Below, piece after piece: positions 1 through 7,988 of a stretch of 64,000 bases of DNA. The notes under the pieces are model-generated. The model was not told where the DNA came from. It made no database searches and saw only the letters and a list, made by a program, of their open reading frames with translations. How positions within the stretch are numbered: position 1 is the stretch's first letter; the number at the start of each line of letters is the position of its first letter. The translations under genes and the position numbers were made by a program. The DNA comes from Corallincola holothuriorum (GTDB taxonomy: Bacteria > Pseudomonadota > Gammaproteobacteria > Enterobacterales > Neiellaceae), in NCBI RefSeq assembly GCF_003336225.1, contig NZ_QPID01000001.1:617549-681548 (forward strand), given 5' to 3'.

Positions 1-847
1 CAAAGCGCGCACGCTGTTCATCGGTCACTTTGTCATAACAATGTGGGCAACTGATCCCCAGCGCAAATTTCTCACTCTGCTTATCCTGCTCAGTGATCGG
101 CAAGCGGCAGGCATTACACTGGTCGTAATTACCCTTCTCCATTTGATGATTCACAGTGACCCGCTCATCAAAGACAAAGCACTCGCCTTGCCATAACGTA
201 TTTTCCTCAGGCACCTCTTCCAGGTATTTCAGAATGCCGCCCTTCAGATGGTAAACCTCATCGAAACCTTGCTCTTTTAGGTAAGCGGTCGATTTTTCAC
301 AACGGATCCCACCCGTACAAAACATGGCGACTTTCTTGTGCTGCTTTTTATCTAAATTCTTCGCAACATAGTCAGGAAACTCGCGGAAGCTTTCAGTTTG
401 CGGGTTCACCGCCCCATGGAATGTGCCGACCTGGATTTCGTAATCATTACGGGTATCCACCAGCACCACGTCAGGATCGCTGATCAACTCGTTCCAATCT
501 TTGGGTTCGACATAGGTGCCCACCACTTGCTGAGGATCTATCCCCTCAACCCCCATGGTGACGATCTCTTTCTTCAACTTGACCTTAGTGCGGTGGAAAG
601 GAGCTTGGTCAGTGAAAGACTCTTTGTGCTCAATATTCGCCAGACGGGGATCCTGGCTGAGCCACTGCAACAAACCATCCACACCTTTGCGGCTGCCCGC
701 GACAGTGCCGTTAATGCCTTCGGCCGCAAGCAGCAAGGTACCGCGGATCTGGTGTTGATTCATCGCATCGAGTAACGGTTGACGGAGTTGTTCAAAATCG
801 GGCAGAGATACAAATTTATACAGTGCACAGACAACAATATCAGACAA
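1..847 (-). CDS. trhO: tRNA uridine(34) hydroxylase TrhO (YceA), partial
   Basis: Rhodanese-fold enzyme of the TrhO/YceA family, which makes 5-hydroxyuridine at the wobble position of tRNAs. The visible 282 residues hold the N-terminal ferredoxin-like part ([17 protein letters not shown]), the rhodanese domain ([19 protein letters not shown]) and the catalytic loop [11 protein letters not shown] with its cysteine. A Cys-rich segment (CNACRLPI, then CPHCYDK) follows, as is usual in the family. The C-terminal end lies outside the window. No ATG is in frame near the start. I chose the TTG at 845-847, which follows an AAGGGA ribosome-binding site at normal spacing. Identification is firm; the start is inferred. 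Confidence 0.93.
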   Translation of the reverse strand, partial: MSDIVVCALYKFVSLPDFEQLRQPLLDAMNQHQIRGTLLLAAEGINGTVAGSRKGVDGLLQWLSQDPRLANIEHKESFTDQAPFHRTKVKLKKEIVTMGVEGIDPQQVVGTYVEPKDWNELISDPDVVLVDTRNDYEIQVGTFHGAVNPQTESFREFPDYVAKNLDKKQHKKVAMFCTGGIRCEKSTAYLKEQGFDEVYHLKGGILKYLEEVPEENTLWQGECFVFDERVTVNHQMEKGNYDQCNACRLPITEQDKQSEKFALGISCPHCYDKVTDEQRARF

Positions 848-1026
848 AACAGCGTCCCTTATATTCAGTAAAACAGCGAGCTGGAGCGTAATTCCAGAGC
901 AAAAAGCTCAAGTATTATAAAGGAAGGTTTTTCGGATGTCTCTCAGCTTAATGAGCGCCGCCAAAGCGCTCTGTTACAGCGGTGCTAGAACAGGTGTTGC
1001 GTGGGTGCCAATATGGAAGCAATGCA

Positions 1027-1221
1027 CTATTCCAAAATAGCCTGCACCCGCCCTACTTCACCGGAATCTAACCTGACCTTGATACCATGGGGATGGCTGG
1101 GAGACTTGGTCAGTAACGATTGAATCACCCCTTCGGTTAACTGGCCGCTACGTTGATCTTGCTTCTGCACTATGGCCACGGGTAACCCGGGGTGCAACTC
1201 GCTTCTATTAGGTACAGCCAT
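1027..1221 (-). CDS. YwbE family protein (DUF2196)
   Basis: A 64-aa protein matching the YwbE/DUF2196 family, with the typical order of a central QKQDQRSGQLTEGVI motif and a C-terminal TKSPSHPHGIKVRL plus GEVGRV. The family looks like a small beta-barrel and its role is unknown. I chose the ATG at 1221 rather than the TTG just before it, because GAGGG lies seven bases upstream. It sits alone between trhO and a DJ-1 family gene on the same strand. Confidence 0.88.
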   Translation of the reverse strand: MAVPNRSELHPGLPVAIVQKQDQRSGQLTEGVIQSLLTKSPSHPHGIKVRLDSGEVGRVQAILE

Positions 1222-1272
1222 CAATCTACCCTCTTAATTTAACGCGTGCTGACAATTCGCAACGTGCCATCA

Positions 1273-1869
1273 TCACATCGCCTCTGCTTGCCAAGCATAT
1301 TCCATATAGTCCGCTGTCGCCTTCGCGGCAAGCGGGCCAAACAATCTAGCCACCATGTGCAGGCTCATATCAATTCCGGCAGAAATGCCCGCAGAAGTAA
1401 TGAGCTGACCGTTATCGACAAAGCGGGACTGATGACAGATCTTGGCGTCAGGTGCTAAGCCTTGTAACAGCTCAAAACAGTGGTGGTGGGTTGTTACTTT
1501 GCACTGCGATAACAACCCGGCCTTGGCCAACAACAAAGCGCCACTGCACACTGACATCGTATGCGTTGCCGCCGCAGCACGTTCCGCGATCCACTGGATC
1601 GTTTTGGTTTGCTCTATAACGGTTCGAGTACCCGCCCCCCCAGGGACAAGCAGCAGATCTGCTGCACTTATCTCATCAATAGCGGCGTCAACATTGATCG
1701 ACAAACCATTTTTGGCCACCACAGCCATACCATCGACCGACACCAATTGTATCTCAAGTAAGCTGTTTTGATTCAGTTCGTTGGCGACCCCAAACACTTC
1801 AAATGGGCCAGCAAAATCCAGTACTTCCACATCATCAAACATCAATACCACTAATCGCATTTTCGTCAT
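1273..1869 (-). CDS. DJ-1/PfpI family protein (isonitrile hydratase-like)
   Basis: A DJ-1/PfpI (GATase1-like) protein of about 198 aa. The N-terminus reads MRLVVLMFDDVEVLDFAGPF, and the nucleophile-elbow cysteine lies in SVCSGALLLAKAGLL, followed by TTHHHCFELL, as in isonitrile hydratase and the sensor half of GlxA-type AraC regulators. There is no DNA-binding domain, so it is the stand-alone enzyme-like form. The substrate cannot be told from sequence. ATG starts at 1869 and 1860 and a TTG at 1878 are all possible; ribosome-binding signals do not decide between them. Confidence 0.85.
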   Translation of the reverse strand: MTKMRLVVLMFDDVEVLDFAGPFEVFGVANELNQNSLLEIQLVSVDGMAVVAKNGLSINVDAAIDEISAADLLLVPGGAGTRTVIEQTKTIQWIAERAAAATHTMSVCSGALLLAKAGLLSQCKVTTHHHCFELLQGLAPDAKICHQSRFVDNGQLITSAGISAGIDMSLHMVARLFGPLAAKATADYMEYAWQAEAM

Positions 1870-1919
1870 ACCTGACAACCTGCCTCTACGACTAAAACTA
1901 GATAATCAACAACCAATCT

Positions 1920-2648
1920 CTATAGGTACAGCGGTGCCATACGCCGCCAGTAATACGCTCGGTGGGCACGCTCATCCCACGTTAACAGCTGGTGGGCGAT
2001 ACCCTTGCCCCATAATATATGGCTCAAATGCTCGTTGTTTGCTTTAAACGGATCATCCCTACCAATCACCAGCACTATCTCCATCGCCCGTAACTGCTGT
2101 AAACGCCAATCACAATGTAAATTGGGCAGAAAATGGGTGGGCGTGTGATAGTAGATATCATCATTGTAGTAGCCGCTGAACAAGTCGCTAAAGTACTCAA
2201 CGTTCAGCGTCAAATCATAACGACCAGAGAAGGCAACGAGCTTTTTAAACAGGTGTGGATGACGAAATGCGATATTAGCAGCGTGAAACGCGCCTAAGCT
2301 GCAGCCGTGGGAAATAACACATTCATGCTGATTCTTGTCCTGCATAAATGGCATCACTTCATTGAGAATATACTCCTCGTACGCTTTCTGCCGTTCGATA
2401 CGCCCATGGGGGTGAGCCCACCAACAGTAGAGACTTTCGGCATCAACGCTATCAACACAGTACAGTTGTAAATGCCCCTGTTCGATCTTATCCCGCAGCG
2501 ATGCCACTACGCGCATATCTTCATATTCATGAAAACGCCCGCCACGAGTCGGAAATATCAACACTTTGGCACCAGCATGGCCGAACACGAGTAACTCCAT
2601 GTCCCGCCCTAACCGATCACTCCACCACTTGTGATACTCCCGGTTCAT
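1920..2648 (-). CDS. Putative esterase, alpha/beta hydrolase fold
   Basis: A 242-aa protein of the esterase D/putative esterase type (PF00756-like). The nucleophile motif is GCSLG within CVISHGCSLGAFHAANIAF. A late Asp in VIGRDDPF and a His in WDERAHRAYYWRRM are the likely acid and base. The N-terminus (YHKWWSDRLGRDMELLVFGH) matches small cytosolic members that lack a signal peptide. The physiological ester is unknown. It ends 51 bases upstream of the DJ-1 gene on the same strand, so the two may be co-transcribed. Confidence 0.82.
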   Translation of the reverse strand: MNREYHKWWSDRLGRDMELLVFGHAGAKVLIFPTRGGRFHEYEDMRVVASLRDKIEQGHLQLYCVDSVDAESLYCWWAHPHGRIERQKAYEEYILNEVMPFMQDKNQHECVISHGCSLGAFHAANIAFRHPHLFKKLVAFSGRYDLTLNVEYFSDLFSGYYNDDIYYHTPTHFLPNLHCDWRLQQLRAMEIVLVIGRDDPFKANNEHLSHILWGKGIAHQLLTWDERAHRAYYWRRMAPLYL

Positions 2649-2793
2649 AGTCCCATCCCTGTGTCCTCACTTGTTTGATATTGGCTTACATATCGTTTGG
2701 GTTGTAACCCTCACCCTTTAGTACTGACGGTTCCTCTGCAGTAAATATCAGCAGCACGTGTACAAGCGGAACATAGCTAACACCTTAAACCGC

Positions 2794-3233
2794 CAACGCC
2801 ATGCTTTGTTCAACCGCGAAAACCATACTTTGAACAACCGCGAAAGCAACATTCTTACTCCTTCTCCCTTGGGGAGAAGGCTGGGATGAGGGGTCTTTGC
2901 TTTATGCACTCAAACTACCCCCCTCACCCTAGCCCCCTCCCCTTGGAGAGGGGATCAAGCAACCGCGTTACTTCCAAGACATACGCGAAGAAGCAAATCT
3001 CAACGCCACACTTTGTTCAACGGCGAAAACCATACTTTGAACAACCGCGAAAGCAACATTCTTACTCCTTCTCCCCTAAAAAGCGAAAGCAAGAACCAGT
3101 CGAGAAGGCTGGGATGAGGGGTCTTTGCTTTATGCACTCAAACTAAACACCCCTCACCCTAGCCCTCTCCCCTAGGAGAGGGGATCAAGCAACCGCGTTA
3201 CTTCCAAGACATACGCCAAGAAACAAACCTCAA
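2794..3233. repeat. Tandem duplication of a ~207-230 bp non-coding element
   Basis: Two direct copies of the same block, 2794-3000 and 3001-3233, fill most of the gap between two esterase genes. Each begins CAACGCCA and carries TTTGAACAACCGCGAAAGCA, then a CTTCTCCC...GGGAGAAGG inverted pair, TGGGATGAGGGGTCTTTGC, a second inverted pair (CCCTCTCCC...GGAGAGGGG) and ATCAAGCAACCGCGTTACTT. Copy 2 has an extra A-rich segment near 3077-3100. The pyrimidine-rich inverted motifs resemble interspersed repeats of gammaproteobacterial genomes. The open frame over it is a by-product of the repeat. Confidence 0.85.
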
Positions 3234-3250
3234 AGAAGCAAGATCCAGCC

Positions 3251-4270
3251 CTATAGTGGCTTAAAAAACTGGTTCAACTGGTCCATCAACTCATTGTTCT
3301 GTTGCGCTTGTCGCGGATACTCATGATGCCCAGCATCGAGCACCAGCAACTCTTTCTTTTGAGGCACCGCGTTGTACACAGCAAACTGCCCTGGTGGTGC
3401 AACCGCGGGGTCAAATCGGGCACAGGCAAAATGTGTAGGTACCTGAATTCTCGCAGCCGCAGTAGCGGCATCGTAGTAACCCAGTGTACGCATGGTTGTT
3501 TCAGGATGATGACGATAGAAGCGCCTAACCGCCTGACCACTGCCGCGGGTTTTTAACGACACCCGTAGCGGTTGATGGCCAAAGGTCGGCACATTGAAGT
3601 GGGCACGCCGGATCCTGGAGTCATAGGCAGTCGCCATTGCGCCAAGCCCGCCGCCAAAACTTATTCCCAAATAGCCAATATGCCCAGCCAAGTTAGGAAA
3701 CAGCCGCAGTAGCGAGGAGACCCCCAGCCAAATATCATCAACACAGCCACCAATTACATAGCGCTGCGGATCATCAATATCGTGTAATACATGAAACTGA
3801 GGATTGGTGGACAATGGTTCACGGTGACTTAGCGACAACCCTCGAAAACAGGGAAACAACAATGCCGAATCGGTAAAAGGCAGATTGAAGTCGGGCGCAT
3901 CTCGGCCGCCATAGCCATGGCCAATCACAAAGCCCCGTTTAACCACTCCACTTTTCGGTAGCAGTAACCAACCGCGAATAGGGAATTCATCTGTCGACTG
4001 ATAAGTAACATCAAACACACGCCAACCTAACCAATCGCGATTGAGATCGGCAATCACTGGCAGTGGCTGGCAAGCCAACGCACGTTGATAGCGTTTATGC
4101 CAAAAATGGTCAAAGTCCGACGGTTCATCGGGGCGGCCAACGGCCATTAGCTGTTCGAGGGAATAGCCATAAGAGGGGTCAAAGTGATAAGGGTGATCTG
4201 TGATGAGATTGCCGTCTACTGCAGCAAAACCTTCTACTTCACCACTTTTAGATTCAAGATCGACTGCCAC
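3251..4270 (-). CDS. Acetylxylan esterase / cephalosporin-C deacetylase family hydrolase
   Basis: A 339-aa protein of the AXE1 family of carbohydrate and antibiotic deacetylases. Visible family marks are the N-terminal FDHFWHKRYQRAL, RGWLLLPKSG, FVIGHGYGGRDAPD, the nucleophile motif GISFGGGLG, and a C-terminal catalytic stretch with CARFDPAVAPPGQ and LDAGHHEYP (Asp and His of the triad). No signal peptide is seen, so it is probably cytosolic. The only in-frame start close to the domain is the GTG at 4270. A strong GGAGGTGA lies about 25 bases further upstream, too far for it, so the true start is uncertain. Confidence 0.85.
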   Translation of the reverse strand: MAVDLESKSGEVEGFAAVDGNLITDHPYHFDPSYGYSLEQLMAVGRPDEPSDFDHFWHKRYQRALACQPLPVIADLNRDWLGWRVFDVTYQSTDEFPIRGWLLLPKSGVVKRGFVIGHGYGGRDAPDFNLPFTDSALLFPCFRGLSLSHREPLSTNPQFHVLHDIDDPQRYVIGGCVDDIWLGVSSLLRLFPNLAGHIGYLGISFGGGLGAMATAYDSRIRRAHFNVPTFGHQPLRVSLKTRGSGQAVRRFYRHHPETTMRTLGYYDAATAAARIQVPTHFACARFDPAVAPPGQFAVYNAVPQKKELLVLDAGHHEYPRQAQQNNELMDQLNQFFKPL

Positions 4271-4392
4271 TTCATCGTCACCACTAATGGCTCACCTCCA
4301 TAACGCTGGCCTGAATGGTCAACAGCGCTGCCATACTAGCAAGTGGCATATCTCCCTATTGCCACAACCTATTCACCAATCTTCGAAGCGGG

Positions 4393-6168
4393 TTAAATGC
4401 CCGCCCCCAATATCACACTGTTGTCATAGTTAGGCGACAGGGTGACCCGATTACGACCATGTTTCTTAGATAAATATAACGCTTTGTCGGCATCAACGAT
4501 CAACGCACGACTGTCATAGCCAACAACGGAAGACGCTGACACGCCAAAACTGGCAGTGATTTGAAACTTAGCGCCAGCAGGTGTGCTATCTATCCGTTCG
4601 ATAGCGAGTCGGCACTGCTCGGCGACGCGGGTGGCATTCGCCATATCGCAATCAGGCAGCAGAATACCAAACTCTTCTCCGCCTAAGCGGCCAACTAAAT
4701 CAGCACGCCGTCCGCTACTGCTACAAACCTCACCCACGGCTTTCAATACCCAGTCACCCGCCGGATGGCCGTAACTGTCGTTAATTCGTTTAAAATGGTC
4801 CAAGTCGAATAAGACAAAACTAACACTTTGCTGCGCTGGTTGAGCACTTACCAACGCCTTTTCAAAACATTCAGAAAAATAGCGACGGGAAAGCACGCCA
4901 GTTAACGCATCCACTTCTACCTGTTTTTTTAAGCGCAACTGATGCAATTTGGTCTTATAAACCCAAAGGATCAGCATACAAACTACAATTAACGCCATCG
5001 ATAAATACAAACGATTATTTTCAGCTTCGACTTTGGCAACTTGAGACTCGAGATCGGCAAGGGAAAGTTTTTTGTTTAGAGACTCAATTTGTCTAGCTGA
5101 TTCTTCAGCTTTTAGTTGTGCAGAATAATAAGCGACAGCACTTGTAAGCTTGTTCCTCTGCGACGATTTCATTAGCTCGTTATATTCATCCATATACTTA
5201 TAAGCCAAATCATATTTCTCGGCAATAAAGTAAGCTTTAGAAAGAATGAGGAGAGATAATACTTTTGATTCAATATGGCTTTGATCAACGTCATACCCAA
5301 GTGATAGTTCAGCATAACGAATAGCATGCTCGTGACTATTATTATCTAGCCAAACCTCCGCTAACGTTGAGTACCATTGCGCGACAAGGTTGTCATATTT
5401 GGTTGATATAACATCCTCAAGTTCTGAGACCATCATTTTCAATGCATTAATGTTTCTATCATTTAGAATTTCATGTTTCGCAAAATATATTTTAGCTATA
5501 TATCCAAGAATAGCTTCTCCAGATGCTTTACATTCGTCTGCCTTCTTAACTATTTTTTTATAATCCGCATCTAAACCGCCTTGGTAATAATACAACTCAG
5601 AAAGCATAGCATTTCTTACACATTCATTTCTTTCTTGAGCGAGTTGCTCAGGGATGTTCTTCACTAATTCACTTGCTTCGCCAGGCAACCCTGATTTTAG
5701 CAGTGTATAGGCTACCAGTAGAGCGGCTGTTTCCTTTAAATCACTATCTACAGCTGCATATTTTTCATCATTAAAATTTGTTGCATAAATAAATGCTTGC
5801 TCCGTTTCTCCTTTAAGTAAGTTTAAGTTAACCAAAGAAATCAACGAATTGAATGACATGTCTAATTCCACATCATTTTCTATTACTTTATGGTAATACT
5901 CTATGGCTTCTTCGGTGCTTCCTGTTCTGGACAAGTAAAATGCCCACAAATAATCCAATTTATTCCGTGACTGCCAATCTAAAGACTCTTCTTTTTCTTT
6001 AAGTACCTTAATGATCTTTCTGAACTCTGAAAAATCCCTAGTCCTCAGTTGATATGCTTTTTCAAGCATAAATGATTCACTTTCATTCGCCTTTAAGGGG
6101 AAATTTAGGAGCGTTAGCGTCAATAGCAACGCTAACACTCCGATTTGGCTTACTGAAATTAACTTCAA
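4393..6168 (-). CDS. Membrane-bound diguanylate cyclase with periplasmic TPR-like sensor
   Basis: A 591-aa protein predicted to make cyclic di-GMP. It starts with a signal peptide (about residues 1-28), followed by some 360 residues of helical TPR-like repeats in the periplasm. A coiled coil (SLADLESQVAKVEAE), one membrane segment near 390-410 (LYLSMALIVVCMLILWVY) and a cytoplasmic GGDEF domain (about 430-585) complete it. The active site reads RLGGEEF, and the inhibitory RxxD site (RRAD) is kept five residues before it. The start lies only 3 bp after the stop of the borosin precursor, so it is almost certainly the last gene of that operon. Base composition of the sensor part is richer in AT than the cyclase domain. 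Confidence 0.92.
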   Translation of the reverse strand: MKLISVSQIGVLALLLTLTLLNFPLKANESESFMLEKAYQLRTRDFSEFRKIIKVLKEKEESLDWQSRNKLDYLWAFYLSRTGSTEEAIEYYHKVIENDVELDMSFNSLISLVNLNLLKGETEQAFIYATNFNDEKYAAVDSDLKETAALLVAYTLLKSGLPGEASELVKNIPEQLAQERNECVRNAMLSELYYYQGGLDADYKKIVKKADECKASGEAILGYIAKIYFAKHEILNDRNINALKMMVSELEDVISTKYDNLVAQWYSTLAEVWLDNNSHEHAIRYAELSLGYDVDQSHIESKVLSLLILSKAYFIAEKYDLAYKYMDEYNELMKSSQRNKLTSAVAYYSAQLKAEESARQIESLNKKLSLADLESQVAKVEAENNRLYLSMALIVVCMLILWVYKTKLHQLRLKKQVEVDALTGVLSRRYFSECFEKALVSAQPAQQSVSFVLFDLDHFKRINDSYGHPAGDWVLKAVGEVCSSSGRRADLVGRLGGEEFGILLPDCDMANATRVAEQCRLAIERIDSTPAGAKFQITASFGVSASSVVGYDSRALIVDADKALYLSKKHGRNRVTLSPNYDNSVILGAGI

Positions 6169-6171
6169 AAT

Positions 6172-6432
6172 CTAAGCAACTTTAGTTGTATCTTCTTTTT
6201 CAGGTGTAGGCTCTTCTTCATCTTCCTCACCAGGTTTCTCTGGAAACAAAATGCAATAAACATCTCCATTACCCAAATCAGCAAGACGTTTAGGTTCGCG
6301 ACTCAAAATAGCAGCCTGCTCTTCCAGACTCAGCTCATAAGACTGCATCGCTTCAACCAGCTCTTGTTCTGTCATTGCTCGTAACTTCGCGCTGGAACCA
6401 AACTCAACCGCAAACTTGATTAAATTGCTCAT
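6172..6432 (-). CDS. Putative borosin RiPP precursor (borosin-binding domain plus acidic tail)
   Basis: An 86-aa protein with no enzyme domain. Residues about 13-52 form a predicted helical bundle (KLRAMTEQELVEAMQSYELS, then LEEQAAILSREPKRLADL). This matches in layout the small helical domain of type IV (split) borosin precursors such as Shewanella SonA. A short hydrophobic stretch VYCILFPEKPG follows, then a Glu/Pro/Lys-rich tail ending DTTKVA. The hydrophobic stretch is the likely site of backbone N-methylation. It has a good start (GGAAG before ATG), lies 78 bp after the methyltransferase and 3 bp before the cyclase. The role is inferred from size, layout and neighbours. Confidence 0.75.
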   Translation of the reverse strand: MSNLIKFAVEFGSSAKLRAMTEQELVEAMQSYELSLEEQAAILSREPKRLADLGNGDVYCILFPEKPGEEDEEEPTPEKEDTTKVA

Positions 6433-6510
6433 AACACTTCCTTTTATGTGTTGGCCTAGGCCACCTTTAATTTCGAGGGGAGTAAATCATCCCTCACTGT
6501 TAAACCTGTA

Positions 6511-7314
6511 TTAAGCTGTTCCAGCGATAGCCTTGATTCGTTCTATCATTTTATGATTACGCTTTAGTTTCTCACTGGGCGGTATCACTAATGTCGTGTG
6601 CATCGCCATTTCAGCACTTGCTAACTCACCAAGATGAACTCTATCTGCCCTTGGATCTGCAAATGGCAGGGTCGCCGCTTCGTACAACAGGACTTGATGA
6701 TCAGCAGGATAGATTTCCATCAGCAGCTCAGCCAATAATGCAATATATCGGGAATCAGGTTCAAAACGTGTCATCGCCAAATCACCGGCCATCGCTGGCT
6801 GCCAAATAACCAAGTAAGCCGAGGAATCAACTTGGCGCTGATGATACATAAATTGACTGGCTGCAAAATGTTGGCAACCAACCTCTCCGGGATCGATACC
6901 CAAATCAGTATACAAACAATCCTCAGCGGAAATGCCCGGCTCAAATACCACATTAAGGTTGTCGGCTTTAGCTGCTCTTACTAACTCGTGGGGTGCCCAA
7001 GCAAACACACCTGGATGACCGTAAAAAGCAGCGCAAACGCGCTTGCCGAGTCGTACAGCTTCAAGCACGGTATTGACCATCAATTGATAAGTCTCTTCCC
7101 GTGACCGCCCCTCACCATAATGCTGCTGCAAGCTAACAAAATTACTGTTCAGTGAACTGAGCCAGGTCTCTGTCGCGCTATGAGAAACAGAGGCAAAAAC
7201 GATGTCAGCTTCCTCAACATAGCTTTTCGCGATGGGTGTGATGTGTGCCCCAAGCATCATGCCTGTGCCTACGACCGAAAGCTGGCCAGGTTTACCTTTG
7301 TGCATTGCATTCAT
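6511..7314 (-). CDS. Borosin-type peptide backbone alpha-N-methyltransferase
   Basis: A 267-aa SAM-dependent enzyme of the tetrapyrrole-methylase fold. Its closest recognisable relatives are the borosin methyltransferases (fungal OphMA methylase domain, Shewanella SonM). Shared marks in order are LSVVGTGMMLGAHIT, SYVEEADIVF, the SAM loop FYGHPGVFAWAPHE, GISAEDCLYTDLGIDPG, AASQFM and LVIWQPAM. These differ from porphyrin-synthesis members such as CobA. The size equals a stand-alone (split) methyltransferase with no fused peptide, and a precursor-like gene follows in the operon. Its start overlaps the end of the GNAT gene by 23 bp. It should methylate backbone amides of the 86-aa protein encoded at 6172-6432. 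Confidence 0.88.
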   Translation of the reverse strand: MNAMHKGKPGQLSVVGTGMMLGAHITPIAKSYVEEADIVFASVSHSATETWLSSLNSNFVSLQQHYGEGRSREETYQLMVNTVLEAVRLGKRVCAAFYGHPGVFAWAPHELVRAAKADNLNVVFEPGISAEDCLYTDLGIDPGEVGCQHFAASQFMYHQRQVDSSAYLVIWQPAMAGDLAMTRFEPDSRYIALLAELLMEIYPADHQVLLYEAATLPFADPRADRVHLGELASAEMAMHTTLVIPPSEKLKRNHKMIERIKAIAGTA

Positions 7315-7879
7315 CTTTTAATGTTGTAGAGGTAACAGCCCAAAATTCGAAGTCATCTGTCGTCTTTCTATTCTCAGAAATCTTATGAAACCCAAGCCTT
7401 GTCACCAGTGTTTTGGCTGGCCAATTCTCAACTGCAATACGCGCGGTAACGCTCGCCAGACCAAAAGATGTAAATGCATAACGAGCAATACGGTTCATCG
7501 CGATATCGGATATCCGAGGGGATCGAACGAATGGCTTCAACATGATGCCAATTTCAGCACTATCGGTGTCTTCAAACATCAAACCAATCAAACCGCATGA
7601 ACCACTGCCATCGACGCTAATAGTCCAATAAGCGCACCGTGGCTGCTTGACGTTTTGCTGTTGCAAGACATAGGAAAACAACGCTTCAGTAGTTTGCTGT
7701 TTGAGTGGTGCGGCAATAAAACGCATGGTTGCAGGGGTTTGATAAAGCTTTGAGAATAATGAAAAATCAGACTTTTTTATAGGAATAAGGCGAACACCGT
7801 TCTCCGCACTACGAAGATCAGGTTGTTGGTGAAAATCCTTTTTATGACCGTCCAATTGTCTAATGGCGCATCTCTGCAT
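7292..7879 (-). CDS. GNAT N-acetyltransferase (RimJ/RimL-like)
   Basis: A 195-aa GCN5-related acetyltransferase of the RimJ/RimL subgroup. Visible elements are VRLIPIKKSDFSLFSKLYQ at the domain start, WTISVDGSGSCGLIGL (beta strands), AEIGIMLKP, a helix with MNRIARYAF, and the C-terminal RIAVENWPAKTLVTRLGF that binds CoA. It heads the operon with the borosin methyltransferase, overlapping it by 23 bp. That suggests action on the same peptide, a linked substrate or self-protection, which is inference. The ATG at 7879 has a weak ribosome-binding site, and the first 25 residues lie outside the domain, so the start could be further in. Confidence 0.82.
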   Translation of the reverse strand: MQRCAIRQLDGHKKDFHQQPDLRSAENGVRLIPIKKSDFSLFSKLYQTPATMRFIAAPLKQQTTEALFSYVLQQQNVKQPRCAYWTISVDGSGSCGLIGLMFEDTDSAEIGIMLKPFVRSPRISDIAMNRIARYAFTSFGLASVTARIAVENWPAKTLVTRLGFHKISENRKTTDDFEFWAVTSTTLKDECNAQR

Positions 7880-7888
7880 TAAGCCAAA

Positions 7889-7902
7889 TTGATCTCAATC
7901 AA
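7889..7902. promoter_or_regulatory. FNR/Anr-type box upstream of borosin operon
   Basis: The bases TTGATCTCAATCAA form a perfect TTGAT-N4-ATCAA dyad, the consensus for FNR-family oxygen-responsive regulators. It lies ten bases before the GNAT start codon. A -10-like CATAAT is near 7911-7916 on the minus strand, so the box would overlap the transcription start, as expected for repression rather than activation. Confidence 0.45.
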
Positions 7903-7988
7903 AACATATTATGTTGTTCTATCATTGTTTTTTTTATTAAACAATGCATTAACAGGCAAACAGTGAAGGATTCACACAATATGTTTGA

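Noticed and set aside
2886..3146. Plus-strand 86-codon frame with a duplicated start and end
   Set aside because: It runs across the non-coding tandem repeat and repeats its own sequence; no family resemblance.
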